DNA from: Tricholoma matsutake
Lineage: Eukaryota; Basidiomycota; Agaricomycetes; Agaricales; Tricholomataceae
Length of the DNA stretch: 64,000 bases
Assembly: GCA_026075535.2 (NCBI GenBank)
Contig: AP026543.1
Coordinates: 5,022,001 to 5,086,000, forward strand
Direction: 5' to 3'
This document shows, piece by piece, positions 11,518 to 22,625 of the stretch. The stretch's first letter is position 1. Each line of letters starts with the position of its first letter. Both the position numbers and the translations under genes were made by a program. A model generated the notes under the pieces. That model was not told where the DNA came from, searched no databases, and was given only the letters and a program-made list of their open reading frames with translations.

Positions 11518-14500
11518 TCATGAAATCGGGTGAGCTGCAGCGGTAACTTTCGTTGCCCCTGGTCCGCCCTGGATCGTAGATGTTTTGAAGCCAAGTTGAC
11601 GCATAACGGCTGAACAGGTGAACGATTTAGTCTCAATTCAGAAAAGGATTAAACGACAGTTACTGACCTAGCAGATCAGCCTTTTGCAATGGTTTCGAAA
11701 GAGAAGCGGTAAACAAATTGTTTGCTTCTCCAGGATCCGTTCCACTGTACGCGCTTATAGCGATTATAGGAGTGTTAGTATTTTTGCTGTTGGTGCTCCT
11801 GATATATCGGGCAGCTCCCTCGCCATCGACTACAAAACGTCAGGCATGTCCACTTCCACGAACAACAAGGTACTCACGAACTGGCATGTGAAGGTCCATC
11901 AGGATACAGTCAAACTCTGATAATGAAGTTAGTATATGAATCGCTCGTGGTGAAGACCAAACTCACTAATATCACCCATCGCTACACTAATAGCCTCTGA
12001 TCCATCAGCAACGACTACACACCGGCAACCTAATCGAATCAACAATGTTTCGATGATTTTTGCCGTGATGGGGTTATCTTCCGCAAGTAAACAGGTCACA
12101 GCGCGATCACTGGGATCAGGCCCTTTCCGCAGATCAATGGAATGAACGGAAGAAGGCGGCGTATTATATTCCGGCTGGCTCCCATGAGCCGACGAATTCC
12201 ACGTTTCAGAACCAGATCCGTCTCCTGCACTAGACACCGAAGCTGTGCGTAGCCGACTGGGCATCGAATTCCGCCGATCAACACCCTCCAAGTGATTAAG
12301 CTTGAAGCGCTCAACAGCACCATATTCCGACGGTTTCCTACTATGATTCCCAGTACCGCTGCCTGGTGTAGAGGGTGGGAGACTTGTCCGAGACGGAGAC
12401 GATGCTAATGATGACGTAGAGGTAGCCGGCGACGGGGGATTTGTAGCCATGACTTTTGGATCCATATTCGTGACCACATGAGGCGGCTTCTTGAAGCGCT
12501 GAGACACGCTGCGCTTTCGCTGGTGGAAACCAATGGGCTCAGTCAATGCCTGTGAAAGAGGTGCCATCTGGTCCGTCTTGAGCTTGCGAATGACATCATC
12601 GTTGGCTTGTTTAAGGATGGGCAAATTCTTAAAGCTGAATGAACCAAAATCATCACTGTTCGGAGTAGAAATCGTATCTTTGCTGTTCGCGATAGGAACT
12701 GAATTGGAAGCAGGTAGCACCGTAGGACCACTGATAGGACTATCTGCGCTAGGCTGGCCGATGGCAATTTGATCATCATCATCCTGGAACAGCTGGGGTA
12801 TGGCACCACGAGGGTCGAAGTAGTCTGTCGACTCAGGATCTGTGACCTGGGGAATGAATACAGCCTCTGTGATGGTAACCTTATCCCACTCGATGCCCTC
12901 AAAAAAAGGGTGAGCCTTGACCTCCTCTGTCCCGTTCGATCCCAGGCGTTCGGCAGGATCAAGCGTCATCAGCGCTGCCATGAAGTCGCGCGCCTCTTCA
13001 GAGAATTCAACATAGTCATCGTGCCACTCGATATGACCCGAAAGGATGTTCTCGAAGACTTTCTCGGGAGTTTCAGCATGGAAAGGAGGGATCCCATACA
13101 AGAACTCATACGTAATGACACCGAGTGCCCACTGCGTTCCATAATCAGCCAAGAGTGCTGGAATACGAAAGACAACATACCCAATCAACAGCAGCATCGT
13201 CACCCCGAAGACCAAGGATAGTTTCCGGCGCAAGATAGTCCGGCGTGCCAACGAACTTCTGCTCCCCGGGTGGGGTAGTGCCACCCGAATTGGAGTGAGA
13301 ACGCAGATCATTCGTCAGTTCTGTTGCGAACGACTGCAGCGGACTGTCATTCGCCTTGCTTCGGCGTTTAAAAACTCCTGGGAAGGAATCCGACCCGCTT
13401 GATTCACCGACATCATCTGCAGAAAGAGGATAAGGCGAATTTGCTATGCGTGGACCGGGTTGTGTCCGCTGGGAGAAGTACGAACCTCCACCAGAAACAT
13501 CTGCATGAGTTAATGGTGACGACAGATAAGCAGAATCCATCGACGGCGGCCGAGAGCGCGAGCTGTATCTCGTCAGCGCTCGACCTATTTGAGCTTCCTG
13601 AGTCTGACGGCCAAGCAGACCAATTCTGCTTAGACCAAAATCAGTAAGCTTTAGGTGTCCATGTTGATCAATAAGTAAATTATCAGGTTTTAGGTCACTG
13701 GGACGGTGACAGTTAGTTTTTAAGGTTGGTACAGATATTCAAGATATCGCACCGATGGACAACCCCACGTTGATGTAAATATTCCAAACCAAGAACAACC
13801 TCGGCAATGTAGTTCTTTGTCCATTCCTCGGGTAATGAACCAATTGATTTGATGAGTGCAGCACAGTCCCCACCGTTGAGGTACTCCATGACCAGGTATA
13901 AATTATCCTTGCTTTGGAACGTGAAATAAAGCTTGGCCACAAAAGGTGAGTCCGCTTGTTTCATCAGAATCATCCGCTCAGCTTTGACGTTGGTAATTTG
14001 ATTCTTTGCTATCATGTCAGCTTTCTTCAGGACTTTGATGGCGTAGTAGTCCCCGGTGACTTTCTTTTTTGCGAGAAACACGGAGCCAAACGCGCCCTTA
14101 CTGATGGGTTTAATGATGTCAAAGTCTTTGATAGACGCCGGCGTGGTGCGGGACAGTGACGCTGCTGGTATCTGCCTAGGGGATAGAGGCCCAGAAGCGG
14201 CAGCAACGGGGTTGATAGTGGAGTGTCGGCGATGTCGACGTTTCGTAGAGGACTCGCGGGTCAAAGAGGGTGCGTCTCGAGGTGAAAATAACGGAGATGT
14301 CGGCGGCGTGACAATGAACTTGGGCTCCAGTAGACTCTGATTGGACTTGCGAGTCTTGATTTGCAAACCGGGGCCATCATCAAGTGTCATAGGCGGCATG
14401 AAATCATCCGCCGTAGGGGGCGCCACTATTGGAGCGGCAAGTGCGAGGGGAGAAGAGATTGATGAAGGAGTGGATGATCTGGTATGATATGACTGGCGCG

Positions 14501-17423
14501 TACCGTAGATAGGAATCGGGGCAGACGGAAGAGGTATGGTTGCTGATCGAGATTCCAAAGGAGTAGGAGAGGGCGCGGGAGACGACGAAGCCAACGGCGT
14601 TGGTCCAGCCGATGTATCGCCACTGAAAACATTTTCAGACCTCATGCTTGAGTGGTCATCTCCTTCATTTTCATGGTCTCCTTCATCCTGATGATCTTCG
14701 ACATCCTCCTCGACATCCTCCTCGTCGCTGTCATCAGACTCCAGTACAGTGGCGAGAGCTTCACCAACTCGTTCTTCCCATTCATGCCAGATCTTCTCCG
14801 CATATCGGATTGTGTTCTGCATACGAACGACATTGTCGATCTTCTGTCGCATAACACGTTCACCATCCTGGAGAAGTTGACCCAAAGCTGCATCCTCAGT
14901 TGTAGGCTTACACCAGTTCCGAATTTGGGAGGTCTTCCTTTCTGAACCAGGAGACAGCAGACGTTGGCGTTCGATAGGCTCCTTAGCTTCCTCGTCTTTG
15001 AGAGCGGGCATTGAAACCTCAGAGGCGACTTGTAAAATGTCATCGAGTTGGTCTAGTAACCGTTTCTGTGTTTTCTTCACGCCAAATCTTTGCATTCTGC
15101 CAGCACGGAATAGCTGCAGAGGGGAAGAAACCACGGGAGAGGAGGTCGGTACAAAGATAGGCATGCCACGATACTCCGGAATTGTAGCTGAGGACGATCG
15201 ATCGACAGCTATGATAAGGTCACGAATTGTATTCCGTAACTCGGCAATCGACTCGTTGCATTCGACGATTTCGGCCTCAAGTCGGTGGGTCTCCGCACAT
15301 GTTTCGCTGTGTTTTTCAAAATACCATTGCGGAATTTGGCACTCGCAGATCCGACAAAGTATGGGGTCAACTACAATGGGTTGGCTGAAGGGGAAAGGTG
15401 TCATGGGCTCGTTTGGCCTTCGGTCACCGAAAGTAGCAAAAGTGGATGAAGCAGGTTCGGGAGCCAAATCATCCGCCTCCAGGTGGAGCGTTTCATGTTC
15501 ATAACGAGCAGGGGCAATCGGTTTAACGACCCACATGGTATGCGAAGGCTGACCGTCTTCACGGTCAATCATCAACATCCCCTTACCTTCCATGAGCTGG
15601 AAGAATATGCCAGAGGACGGGTCGTGCTCGGCATTTGGCTCGATCTGTAGTCTGAATCGAACTTCGACGGTATGAGAATCATCCTCCAAAAGGCGCTGAG
15701 TTGCTTCTTTGAAGACCCCCGAGTCACCTTGAGTGAGTAAGCCTGATATCCGTGTCCCTGCCAGTACATCAGGATCAGTGCTGCAGAAAACAACGTTTAG
15801 CGAGATTACACATGACGTATACGAAAAGGCTTACCCAACCACTACTCTCCATGCATGATTGATCCAAATGAAATGATCGCCATCGAGGCTAAGCTCCATG
15901 ACGATGTTCTGATTGTGAGCCGTTTCTGCCTGAAGTCTTAACCGTTCTGTGGCTAGCACACGAGCAGACTCCGTGTTCTCCTTTCCGGACGGTCCACTGG
16001 GTTGCACCGTAAATTTTTCCCTTGCAGAAGTCGTCGCGACTGCGGAGAGGTCTTTGGGTTGTTCATCCCTAGATTTTCGAGCCTGAGCTGCAGATCTTGG
16101 GAGCTGTGGCTTGCTTTCGTCATCGTCGTTGAGTCGAAAACCCTCCAACTCTGCGTCAAGTTGCTTAGAGGGTGACGGAATAGCAACTTCCTCGTCAGCT
16201 GGTTTCATGACGAACGTCAACGGCTCATCTTGCTCATCGTCGTTGTCGTCGAAGTTCCAGAATTGTTTTTCCGCCTCCCACCACTCTACCACTCGACTCA
16301 GGCTGGCTACGGCCAAGAGGACTTGGACATACCAGTTCCTTCCATGCCAGTCAGGATGGTCATCCCACGCTTTGCCAATGTTTTGGACTCGCTGAACAAG
16401 CGATTCGCATATCTTTGGCTGGGCAGTGAGTTGCGCAACAGACATTTCAGTGATATCTGTGGCAACGCCGATTATATCATATAATGCGGTCATAATCGGA
16501 TCAACAGGGTCATCGACGAGTATTCTAGAAGAGCGACGATTTGTTGTGGAGGACCCCGCAGAGACAAAGTCAGAGAAACTTGGGTGACTGGAAAGAGGAG
16601 GTAGAGGGGACCGAGATCGAGAAGTGGAACGAGAACTTTGGCCGGAACGTGGGGGATGAGTAGGGATATGTATAGTGCGAGAAAGGCGACGAGAGACGGC
16701 GCCACCTGTACCCCATGAAGTAGAAGCGGGAGTGTTGGTTTGCTTTCGGGTGATGGGAGCGTCGGGCAAAACGATGGTTGATGGGGCGGGGCTAAGAGCA
16801 ATGGCACTGGACGAAGAGGAGGCACTAAGTGGTCTGTCCCATGGAAGAGTACTTTGCCGACGTGAAGAGCCAGGGCTCATCTGTGACCCGGATGAAACTG
16901 TATTAAGGAAAGGCAATGAGACGCAGTAAGTCAAAGTTTGCACATTAGCATACTCGCTGTGAACTAGATACGTACGTTGACGATTATGATGACTATGGTC
17001 AACTTCTGCATCGTAACCACCGTCCGAGCTTGATTCATCAGTCTGCAGAGTAGAACCAAACTCTGCACGCTGGAAAACAAAAGCATCGCGGAGGGTGTCT
17101 GAGTCTCCGAGCTGTGAATCGCGGTCCCGTCCTCTAGCTTGTTCACGATCTCGCTCCGTCTCGTGATCACCTTCTCTAAGTCTTTCCTCAAAAAACGTGG
17201 TGATGTTGTTGGTGACTCGTTGCAGTTCTTTATCACATTCAGCCTTGGCAGCCTTGAGACGTCGAGTTACATGACGTCGAACAAACGGCATAGATACGGT
17301 ATTAGAACCAGATCCATTGCTGCCAGAAGTGCTTTTCTGGAGCTGGGGAGGTGACAAGACTGACTCCGGGCTAAATACGAGTGGACTGGGCGGCTGTCGA
17401 CGTTGGTGACCGCTGTCCGACAT
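11518..17423 (-). CDS. RIM15: RIM15/Greatwall-type protein kinase with PAS, zinc-binding and response-regulator domains
   Basis: Nutrient-signalling kinase that in yeasts promotes quiescence entry through the endosulfine-PP2A switch. Domains in order: disordered N-terminus (MSDSGHQRRQPPSP); PAS-like region (LDGDHFIWINHAWRVVVG, about 15.9-15.65 kb); C2HC zinc-binding motif (CRICECQIPQWYFEKHSETC, about 15.35 kb); AGC kinase with FGSVFLAKK, YYAIKVLKK, HRD (split by an intron at about 13.74 kb) and DFG; and a receiver domain with LLAEDN, phospho-acceptor Asp in FDCILMDLHMP, and LSKPLQ. About 140 residues separate DFG from the VGTPDYLAPE segment, the hallmark long insert of the Greatwall/Rim15 family. 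AGC turn and hydrophobic regions follow. The ATG at 17423 is the first in frame. At least eight exons. All catalytic residues checked are present. Confidence 0.93.
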
Positions 17424-17927
17424 GGAAATGCCGTGGAGAGGGATGAAGTTGAGAGAGCAATGACTGAAAACTGCAGTGACAGAGTCTCTAGACTCGCTAC
17501 AAACGCAAGTGAGAGGGTGGCCAGTATAGTTGAGAATAAGATATGGAGAATCGATAAGATGAGGGGTGACTGCTAGGAGAACATGAAAGGGTTGGGATGG
17601 ACGGAAGAAGGAAGGAAGGAAGGAAGGAGGGGACGAGATATGCGTAAGAGCCAAGTCACTCAGTCACTCAGTGAGCCTGGGCGGTGACTTGCTTTCACCC
17701 CAGATTCTAGATCAGGTTCGAGTTCTCCGTCTATATTTCTGACATGTCTCCTCCATTCTATAGCTCATCCCTTTCCCCTTACCATCGTTCTAATAGACGA
17801 TGAGACACTCTTTTCAAATAACATGGTCATGGGGGGCATCGAATTTCAACCGCTGATCTCCGTGCCAGAATAGGAAATCACCACACAGTAGCTTCGTCTT
17901 CATCCTTGCTTTATTCACGCAGTTGGA
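17424..17927. other. Divergent promoter region RIM15 / mitochondrial bS18m
   Basis: A 504-bp gap between divergent start codons. It contains a (GGAA)n purine tract at 17603-17631 and short repeats of CACTCAGT near 17656-17672. The purine tract lies within the probable 5' leader of the kinase mRNA. No coding potential seen. Confidence 0.5.
17603..17631. repeat. (GGAA)n microsatellite
   Basis: An almost uninterrupted GGAA/GAAG purine run of about 29 bp upstream of the kinase gene. Confidence 0.85.
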
Positions 17928-18546
17928 ATGTTCAGTCTCTTCCGTTCTACCATTCCCAAGCGGTTAGTTGCTAAATATTCAACTGACGAGGCCAGTTCTG
18001 GTTGGGGACTTATTACCGACCTGTTGGACGAGGCGTCGAAAGAGCAAATTTCTTCGCCTGCCGGTGAGTTTCTTGCCCCATAACGCTCATCGGTTCCATT
18101 ATAACGACCTCAACTAGTCCGCCGTCATGTAAAATGGAGACCGTTCGCCCCAAATACTGTATGTCGATCCTTTTCAAAATCTTTCACGTCGTCAAGCTTC
18201 CAACTCATCATAGGTCGTGAGGCCACATGATCTCACCTATCAATCCCGCCTCATTGCACCTCCCCTACCTCGACGAAGAGCAGTAGTCGGCCCACCACCC
18301 AGCGTCGCCCGCTATACCGACGTGTTTCACCAGTTTGATATCGACCCATTATCGGTAGCCGAAAACCCTCACATTCTTGCTTCATTCTTGTCTGAGATGG
18401 GCAAGATATACAGTAGAAACATCACTGGTTTAACTAGTAGGAGCCAAAGGAAAATGGGCAAGGCCATCCGAAGAGCAAAAATGATGGGTGTTATTCCAGT
18501 TCTCAGCCGGCCTAGCAATATATACTCCATTTATTCTAAACGTTGA
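17928..18546 (+). CDS. Mitochondrial small-subunit ribosomal protein bS18m
   Basis: Structural protein of the mitoribosomal small subunit. MFSLFRSTIPKRLVAKYS is a basic, hydroxylated N-terminus typical of a mitochondrial targeting peptide. Two short introns (18062-18118 and about 18159-18213) split the N-terminal half. The S18 signature is in the last exon: ITGLTSRSQRKMGKAIRRAK followed by MMGVIPVLSRP, matching the bacterial S18 pattern of LTG...Q..LA+AI++A+..GL+P. The coding length is about 168 residues, longer than bacterial S18 because of the presequence and a Pro-rich linker. The start is fixed by the first in-frame ATG and the targeting signal. Confidence 0.9.
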
Positions 18547-19261
18547 ATACATCTAGATTTCCCGTTCCCGTTCCCTCACAGCGCTCGGGCTCCGTGATAT
18601 TAGAATGGGCAACGAGTGTGGTGGAGTGGTTGACTTCGGGACAATTGGGCATTCCCAAAAGTACTGGATAAAAATGTGGTAAAAAATCCATGAAAATTTT
18701 GGGTAAAAAAAAAATGCTATGAAACGCCTAAATCCAAGGTCAGAAATCGTGGGAATATCTTTTTGGTGCGGATAAAAATCCAATTTTGAGGATCAGGCAT
18801 CTCATAGTACTTTCAGGGGTCCTGCATTCCCTACTACTAAATTCTAGCTGAAACGATGCGGACTACTGCGAGTCTGCGATCAAGATCCGTACCCAGTGCC
18901 GATGTAGAGAATCTCCTCGTGTCTTATGTGCAACTGTTGTTCGCCACCTGAGGCCTGTCTTTGGGGCTTTGAACAGGGGCGAGGCTCTGTCACATGAACT
19001 ACTCCTTGTGATCTTCGGCACCTGATGGGGCAAGAAGGGAAGCTCGCAAAATCCTTAAGGCACACTTTCACATTCGAAATGATATAGCGCAGTGAATTCG
19101 GATCCCAGCGAGGGCACGTTACTGGTCGTGTGATGCATTGGCTTCACTATTGGCAGATCTTTTGAGATCCTTTACTACTGTGACCAAATACCCAAATTGC
19201 CTTCTAGACACAATTGATGGAGAACGAAACAATGATCAGTTGTGACACGGCGATGCCCACT
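18547..19261. other. Unexplained 715-bp convergent spacer
   Basis: The longest gap between convergent genes in the window. It holds A-rich tracts (18690-18715), a stretch resembling the 5' part of a tRNA (TGGTGGAGTGGTTGAC, near 18620) without a T arm, and a more GC-balanced block at 18840-19130 with no intact reading frame or recognised domain. It could hide a non-coding RNA or a decayed gene. Confidence 0.4.
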
Positions 19262-20448
19262 CTATAGCTCCGCTAGGAGCATCGTTCCCAAATTCTGAAC
19301 AACCTGATCACCCATGGCTTTTTCGACTGCTTCCTCTAAGTGCCGTTTCGGATCTTGTTTGCCCACATGCCGCGTCTTAAGCTGTTCGGGGGTCAGCGTG
19401 GATTCTTCTTGTACTGACTTGTTGTATGCCTCGGAAAGGCTGAGCATCGACTGCAGAGAAGTGAGCGTCCCCCCTACCTCAGTGGGTCATTTCTGAAGTA
19501 CCTTTATCGCTTTCTCGTTCGCTTCTTTGTGCATGCTGAAGTCTCGTAGCTTCAAACCTTCTGTCCAGTTTCTTTTGTGTAAGTTCATCAACATCGACTG
19601 CTCCAGTTCGGTCTTGCGATAGTTGACTGCGATAGAGTAATAGTGACGATTCAGGCCATGAATGAGGGCTTGTATTGATGGTTTATTGATATGTCCAATG
19701 TTGGATGTCGTCTGTCGTGGTTCTTGGCCGGAAATGACAGATTGCGGATTGATAAGACGAAAAGCATCTACGACAACCTTTCCCTTGACAGATTGTATAG
19801 GATCAATGACGACGGCAACAGAACGGGGATCAAGCGATTCGAATGACTTTTGGAAGAAAGCAGTGTGAACATAACGTCCGGAATTAGCGACAATTCCGAG
19901 GTCACCTGCTGCGTGTTAATATCCACACTTGATAACCAACAGCCGAATCCAGGATGAGAGTGATACCATCCCACTACCATTTCAGGTCTGATATGTCATA
20001 AGCCAATGGGCGGCGTGGAGGAGCACAATGGGGACTTGCCTCCCTGTTTGTTTCAACATTTCCACCATCTTTGTCTGAAATACATGGTCAACTGATTCAA
20101 CTGTTACAGTTGTGCCAGACTGAGGCATAGCAAAGACATCGATCACTTGAACAGTATAGTCGTCCACAAATTCTCCTAACATAAGACCCATGACTTCCAT
20201 CGGCACACCTGCACGGCCATGTTTAAGCATCTGTCAAATTAATGAGCCAAAACTACGCTGGCTCATACTTGAGCTAACCTTGAGGAGAGCGAGGGATGAT
20301 ATGTGAATGACTTCGCCACTGACGCGACGAATTAGTCTAGGTTTTGCGAGTAAATATATCCTTACTTGTCAGGGACTATTCCACCACCGCGTGGGGCTTG
20401 CCCCCTATTCATAGCTTGAGACATCATTTGGTCGAAGTTGGGCTCCAT
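19262..20448 (-). CDS. RPN11: 26S proteasome deubiquitinase Rpn11/PSMD14
   Basis: JAMM metalloprotease of the 19S lid that removes ubiquitin chains from substrates as they enter the proteasome. [20 protein letters not shown] starts the protein. After introns come [20 protein letters not shown], then [20 protein letters not shown] with the catalytic Glu, and the zinc site [14 protein letters not shown], complete across exon joins. Downstream are [20 protein letters not shown] and a C-terminal helical part ending [10 protein letters not shown]. The protein is about 309 residues, the usual Rpn11 size. At least six exons. Divergently placed against the next gene, with 33-108 bp between start codons depending on the neighbour's start. 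Confidence 0.97.
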
Positions 20449-20556
20449 AGTGTATGAATAAGAGTATACTAGTATATACAGATGACGCGTCTACAGGCGT
20501 TGTTTGGTAGCGTCCTGGGAACCAAACACACGAATCGGAGCACAGTTGTATACTTG
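20449..20556. promoter_or_regulatory. Divergent promoter RPN11 / coiled-coil gene
   Basis: 108 bp between the ATGs, with TATACTAGTATATA at about 20465-20478, a near-palindromic TATA-like element that could work in both directions. Confidence 0.5.
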
Positions 20557-22497
20557 ATGCACACTAGTGAATTACTGAATGCTCTCAATCCATATGCCAC
20601 TCAGTCCAGGCCAAGAAATGTATACCAAGCTCCTCCTGGGCTGGTAGATCAACCTGCACAACAGTATACTCCTCACCGTAGCGAATTAGAGCTTGCAATT
20701 TCAGAGCCTCCACCCCCGTAAGTCATTTCTTTCCCTCTGAAACTCGACGTTAAGTCTTCGAACAGTGCGAGCGCCCCAAGGACAAGACAGCCTACACCTG
20801 CTAATTTACAAGCTGTACACGAGCTCCTACGCATTGTAGCCACGACGCGAGAATCACATGAGATTGAACGAAAGAGGAGAGTCGCATGGGAACAGGAACA
20901 GGAAGCAAAGTATACTCAGCGACAGGCAGAGATGGAAAGGCAGATGTTAGAGCTGCGCCAAGAGATCACATCCCTCCGATCCCTTGTTAACGCGAACGCG
21001 AATGCACCCCTTCCAACGCCCAACAGTCAGTATAATATGTCTCCTGCGATGTCTGTGCAACAAAGACCTCCTCAGCCGGCTTCGCCGGTATCTCCAGGTT
21101 TTCAATCCTCGCCATATGCACAACCTATGTTCGTCGAGGATTCTTCGAACAATTCACTTGATCATCAGGGCCAGCAGTCGCAGCATTTCCAGCCGCAACC
21201 GCGGCCTGAAATTACCATATCTGAAACTTCTGTCCCTGCCGTGACTCCAGCACCGTCACCACTTCATACATTTGTCGAGCCTTCGCAACTGCGACCTGAA
21301 GGCTCCACCTCGCCCGCTGCAGTCAACCACAAAAAAAGGCAGACATCTGACCTTTCCAGTGATGAAGAAGATCAGTACAATAATTCGGACAGTTCTGCTT
21401 CAAATAAAGGCCGACCTCTTAAACGCGCCAATCATCATGACAAGCGATGTCTGACAATCAACGTAAGAGAGTTCCGTGGTGGTTCTATCTTTTAGCATCG
21501 CTGATCGACGGTTTAACGTCTAGCATGCTGTGCGCGTACATACTGTACGCCTTATGGGTCTCGAAGACGACAAACAACTCCCGGACAGTCACCCTGAAGG
21601 AATCACGCTTGGACCCGAGGACGCCGTTCGTTTTGTTTGGGACAAAACCACAAAGCAATCTGTCCACAACGCTCGAATGAAAGCTCGTATCCTAGCTGAC
21701 ATCAAATCAAACCGGAAGATGTACAAACATGTTCCCGAGAAAGACTTCAGCAAGAAGACTCTAGATGCCGCCTTTGAGCAGTCGTTCATAACCTTGAGAC
21801 AAAAGTTCAAGGCACAGCGGGATGCTGCTACTGCTCTTGCTCTGAAGAAACGCGAAGACATCAAATCACGAACCGCAAGACACCTATCCCGAAGGAAACT
21901 TGTATGTCCTTAACCTTGACTTTGTCGAGTATTTTGCCTGACTATATTTAGAAACTGAGCAGCCGTGCTGATGCCAGGTTGAAAACGGACGTATTCGAAC
22001 ATGTCGTATTTGATGGCGCACTTCAGCTTGAGTGTATGTCCTCAGACGAATCAGACGTGGAATCTAGCGAGGCGTACCCTTCCGGAATTCTTCGCACGCG
22101 TGGCTGTCTATGGCGGAGCTCACGCTTGACAAGATTCTATTGCATCCTTGACGACGAAGATAAAGCGGACAGACTGACGAAGCCAAAACGAGGTGTGGGA
22201 AGGAAGGGGCGATACCCTGGGCTTCCGAAAGAAGGTTTCCACCTTCCACCGAAAGGTGTGGCGACTTGGATGATCAGTAAGCGATGGATCAAAGCTTCGC
22301 AGATGCGCTACGCCGACCTTTCGAACGTTTTGAGCAACCTGGTGGATGATCCTCCGGGCTTCAATTGGGATCAGTTTGACGTACTTGGTGATGAGAGTGG
22401 GGAGGACGAACTGCAGACTTTTCAGCCACAACACTCATTAACATCGCAACAACACAACTCAGGAAGCACTTCTTTATTAAACTACGCATTAGTCTAG
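20557..22497 (+). CDS. Unrecognised coiled-coil protein, conserved-looking C-terminal domain
   Basis: Not a protein I can name. The start MHTSELLNALNPYATQSRP is preferred over an in-frame ATG at 20482, because the latter would leave only 33 bp to the RPN11 start. Residues about 70-150 form a charged coiled coil (ESHEIERKRRVAWEQEQEAK, ERQMLELRQEITSLRSLVN). A Gln/Pro/Ser-rich linker and an acidic-basic block (SDLSSDEEDQ, KGRPLKRA, a possible nuclear signal) follow. The last three exons hold a domain with HAVRVHTVRLMGLEDD, AVRFVWDKTTKQSVHN, RGCLWRSSRLTRFYCIL and GVATWMISKRWIKAS. Overall this suggests a nuclear, possibly DNA- or chromatin-associated protein, which is inference from composition only. 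Confidence 0.75.
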
Positions 22498-22625
22498 CTC
22501 TTCATGGATTCAGTACATTACATTTTGTAGTCCTACTCATCGTTTTGATTTCCCAAAAAGGCAGTTAGTTCTCAGTACGTGACGTTGACTACATACGCTA
22601 CTAGTACTACTGAGAAGATTTCGTC

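Noticed and set aside
14648..15504. Long + strand frames opposite the RIM15 kinase
   Set aside because: They are antisense to a strongly conserved kinase/PAS coding region and have no domain.
17424..17654. In-frame upstream extension of the RIM15-like kinase
   Set aside because: It would begin with TTG, not ATG, and the first in-frame ATG is at 17423. The segment contains a purine repeat, as expected for a leader.
18605..18660. tRNA-like stretch (GTGGTGGAGTGGTTGAC)
   Set aside because: It resembles an A box, but no anticodon stem, T arm or GTTCRANNC B box follows.
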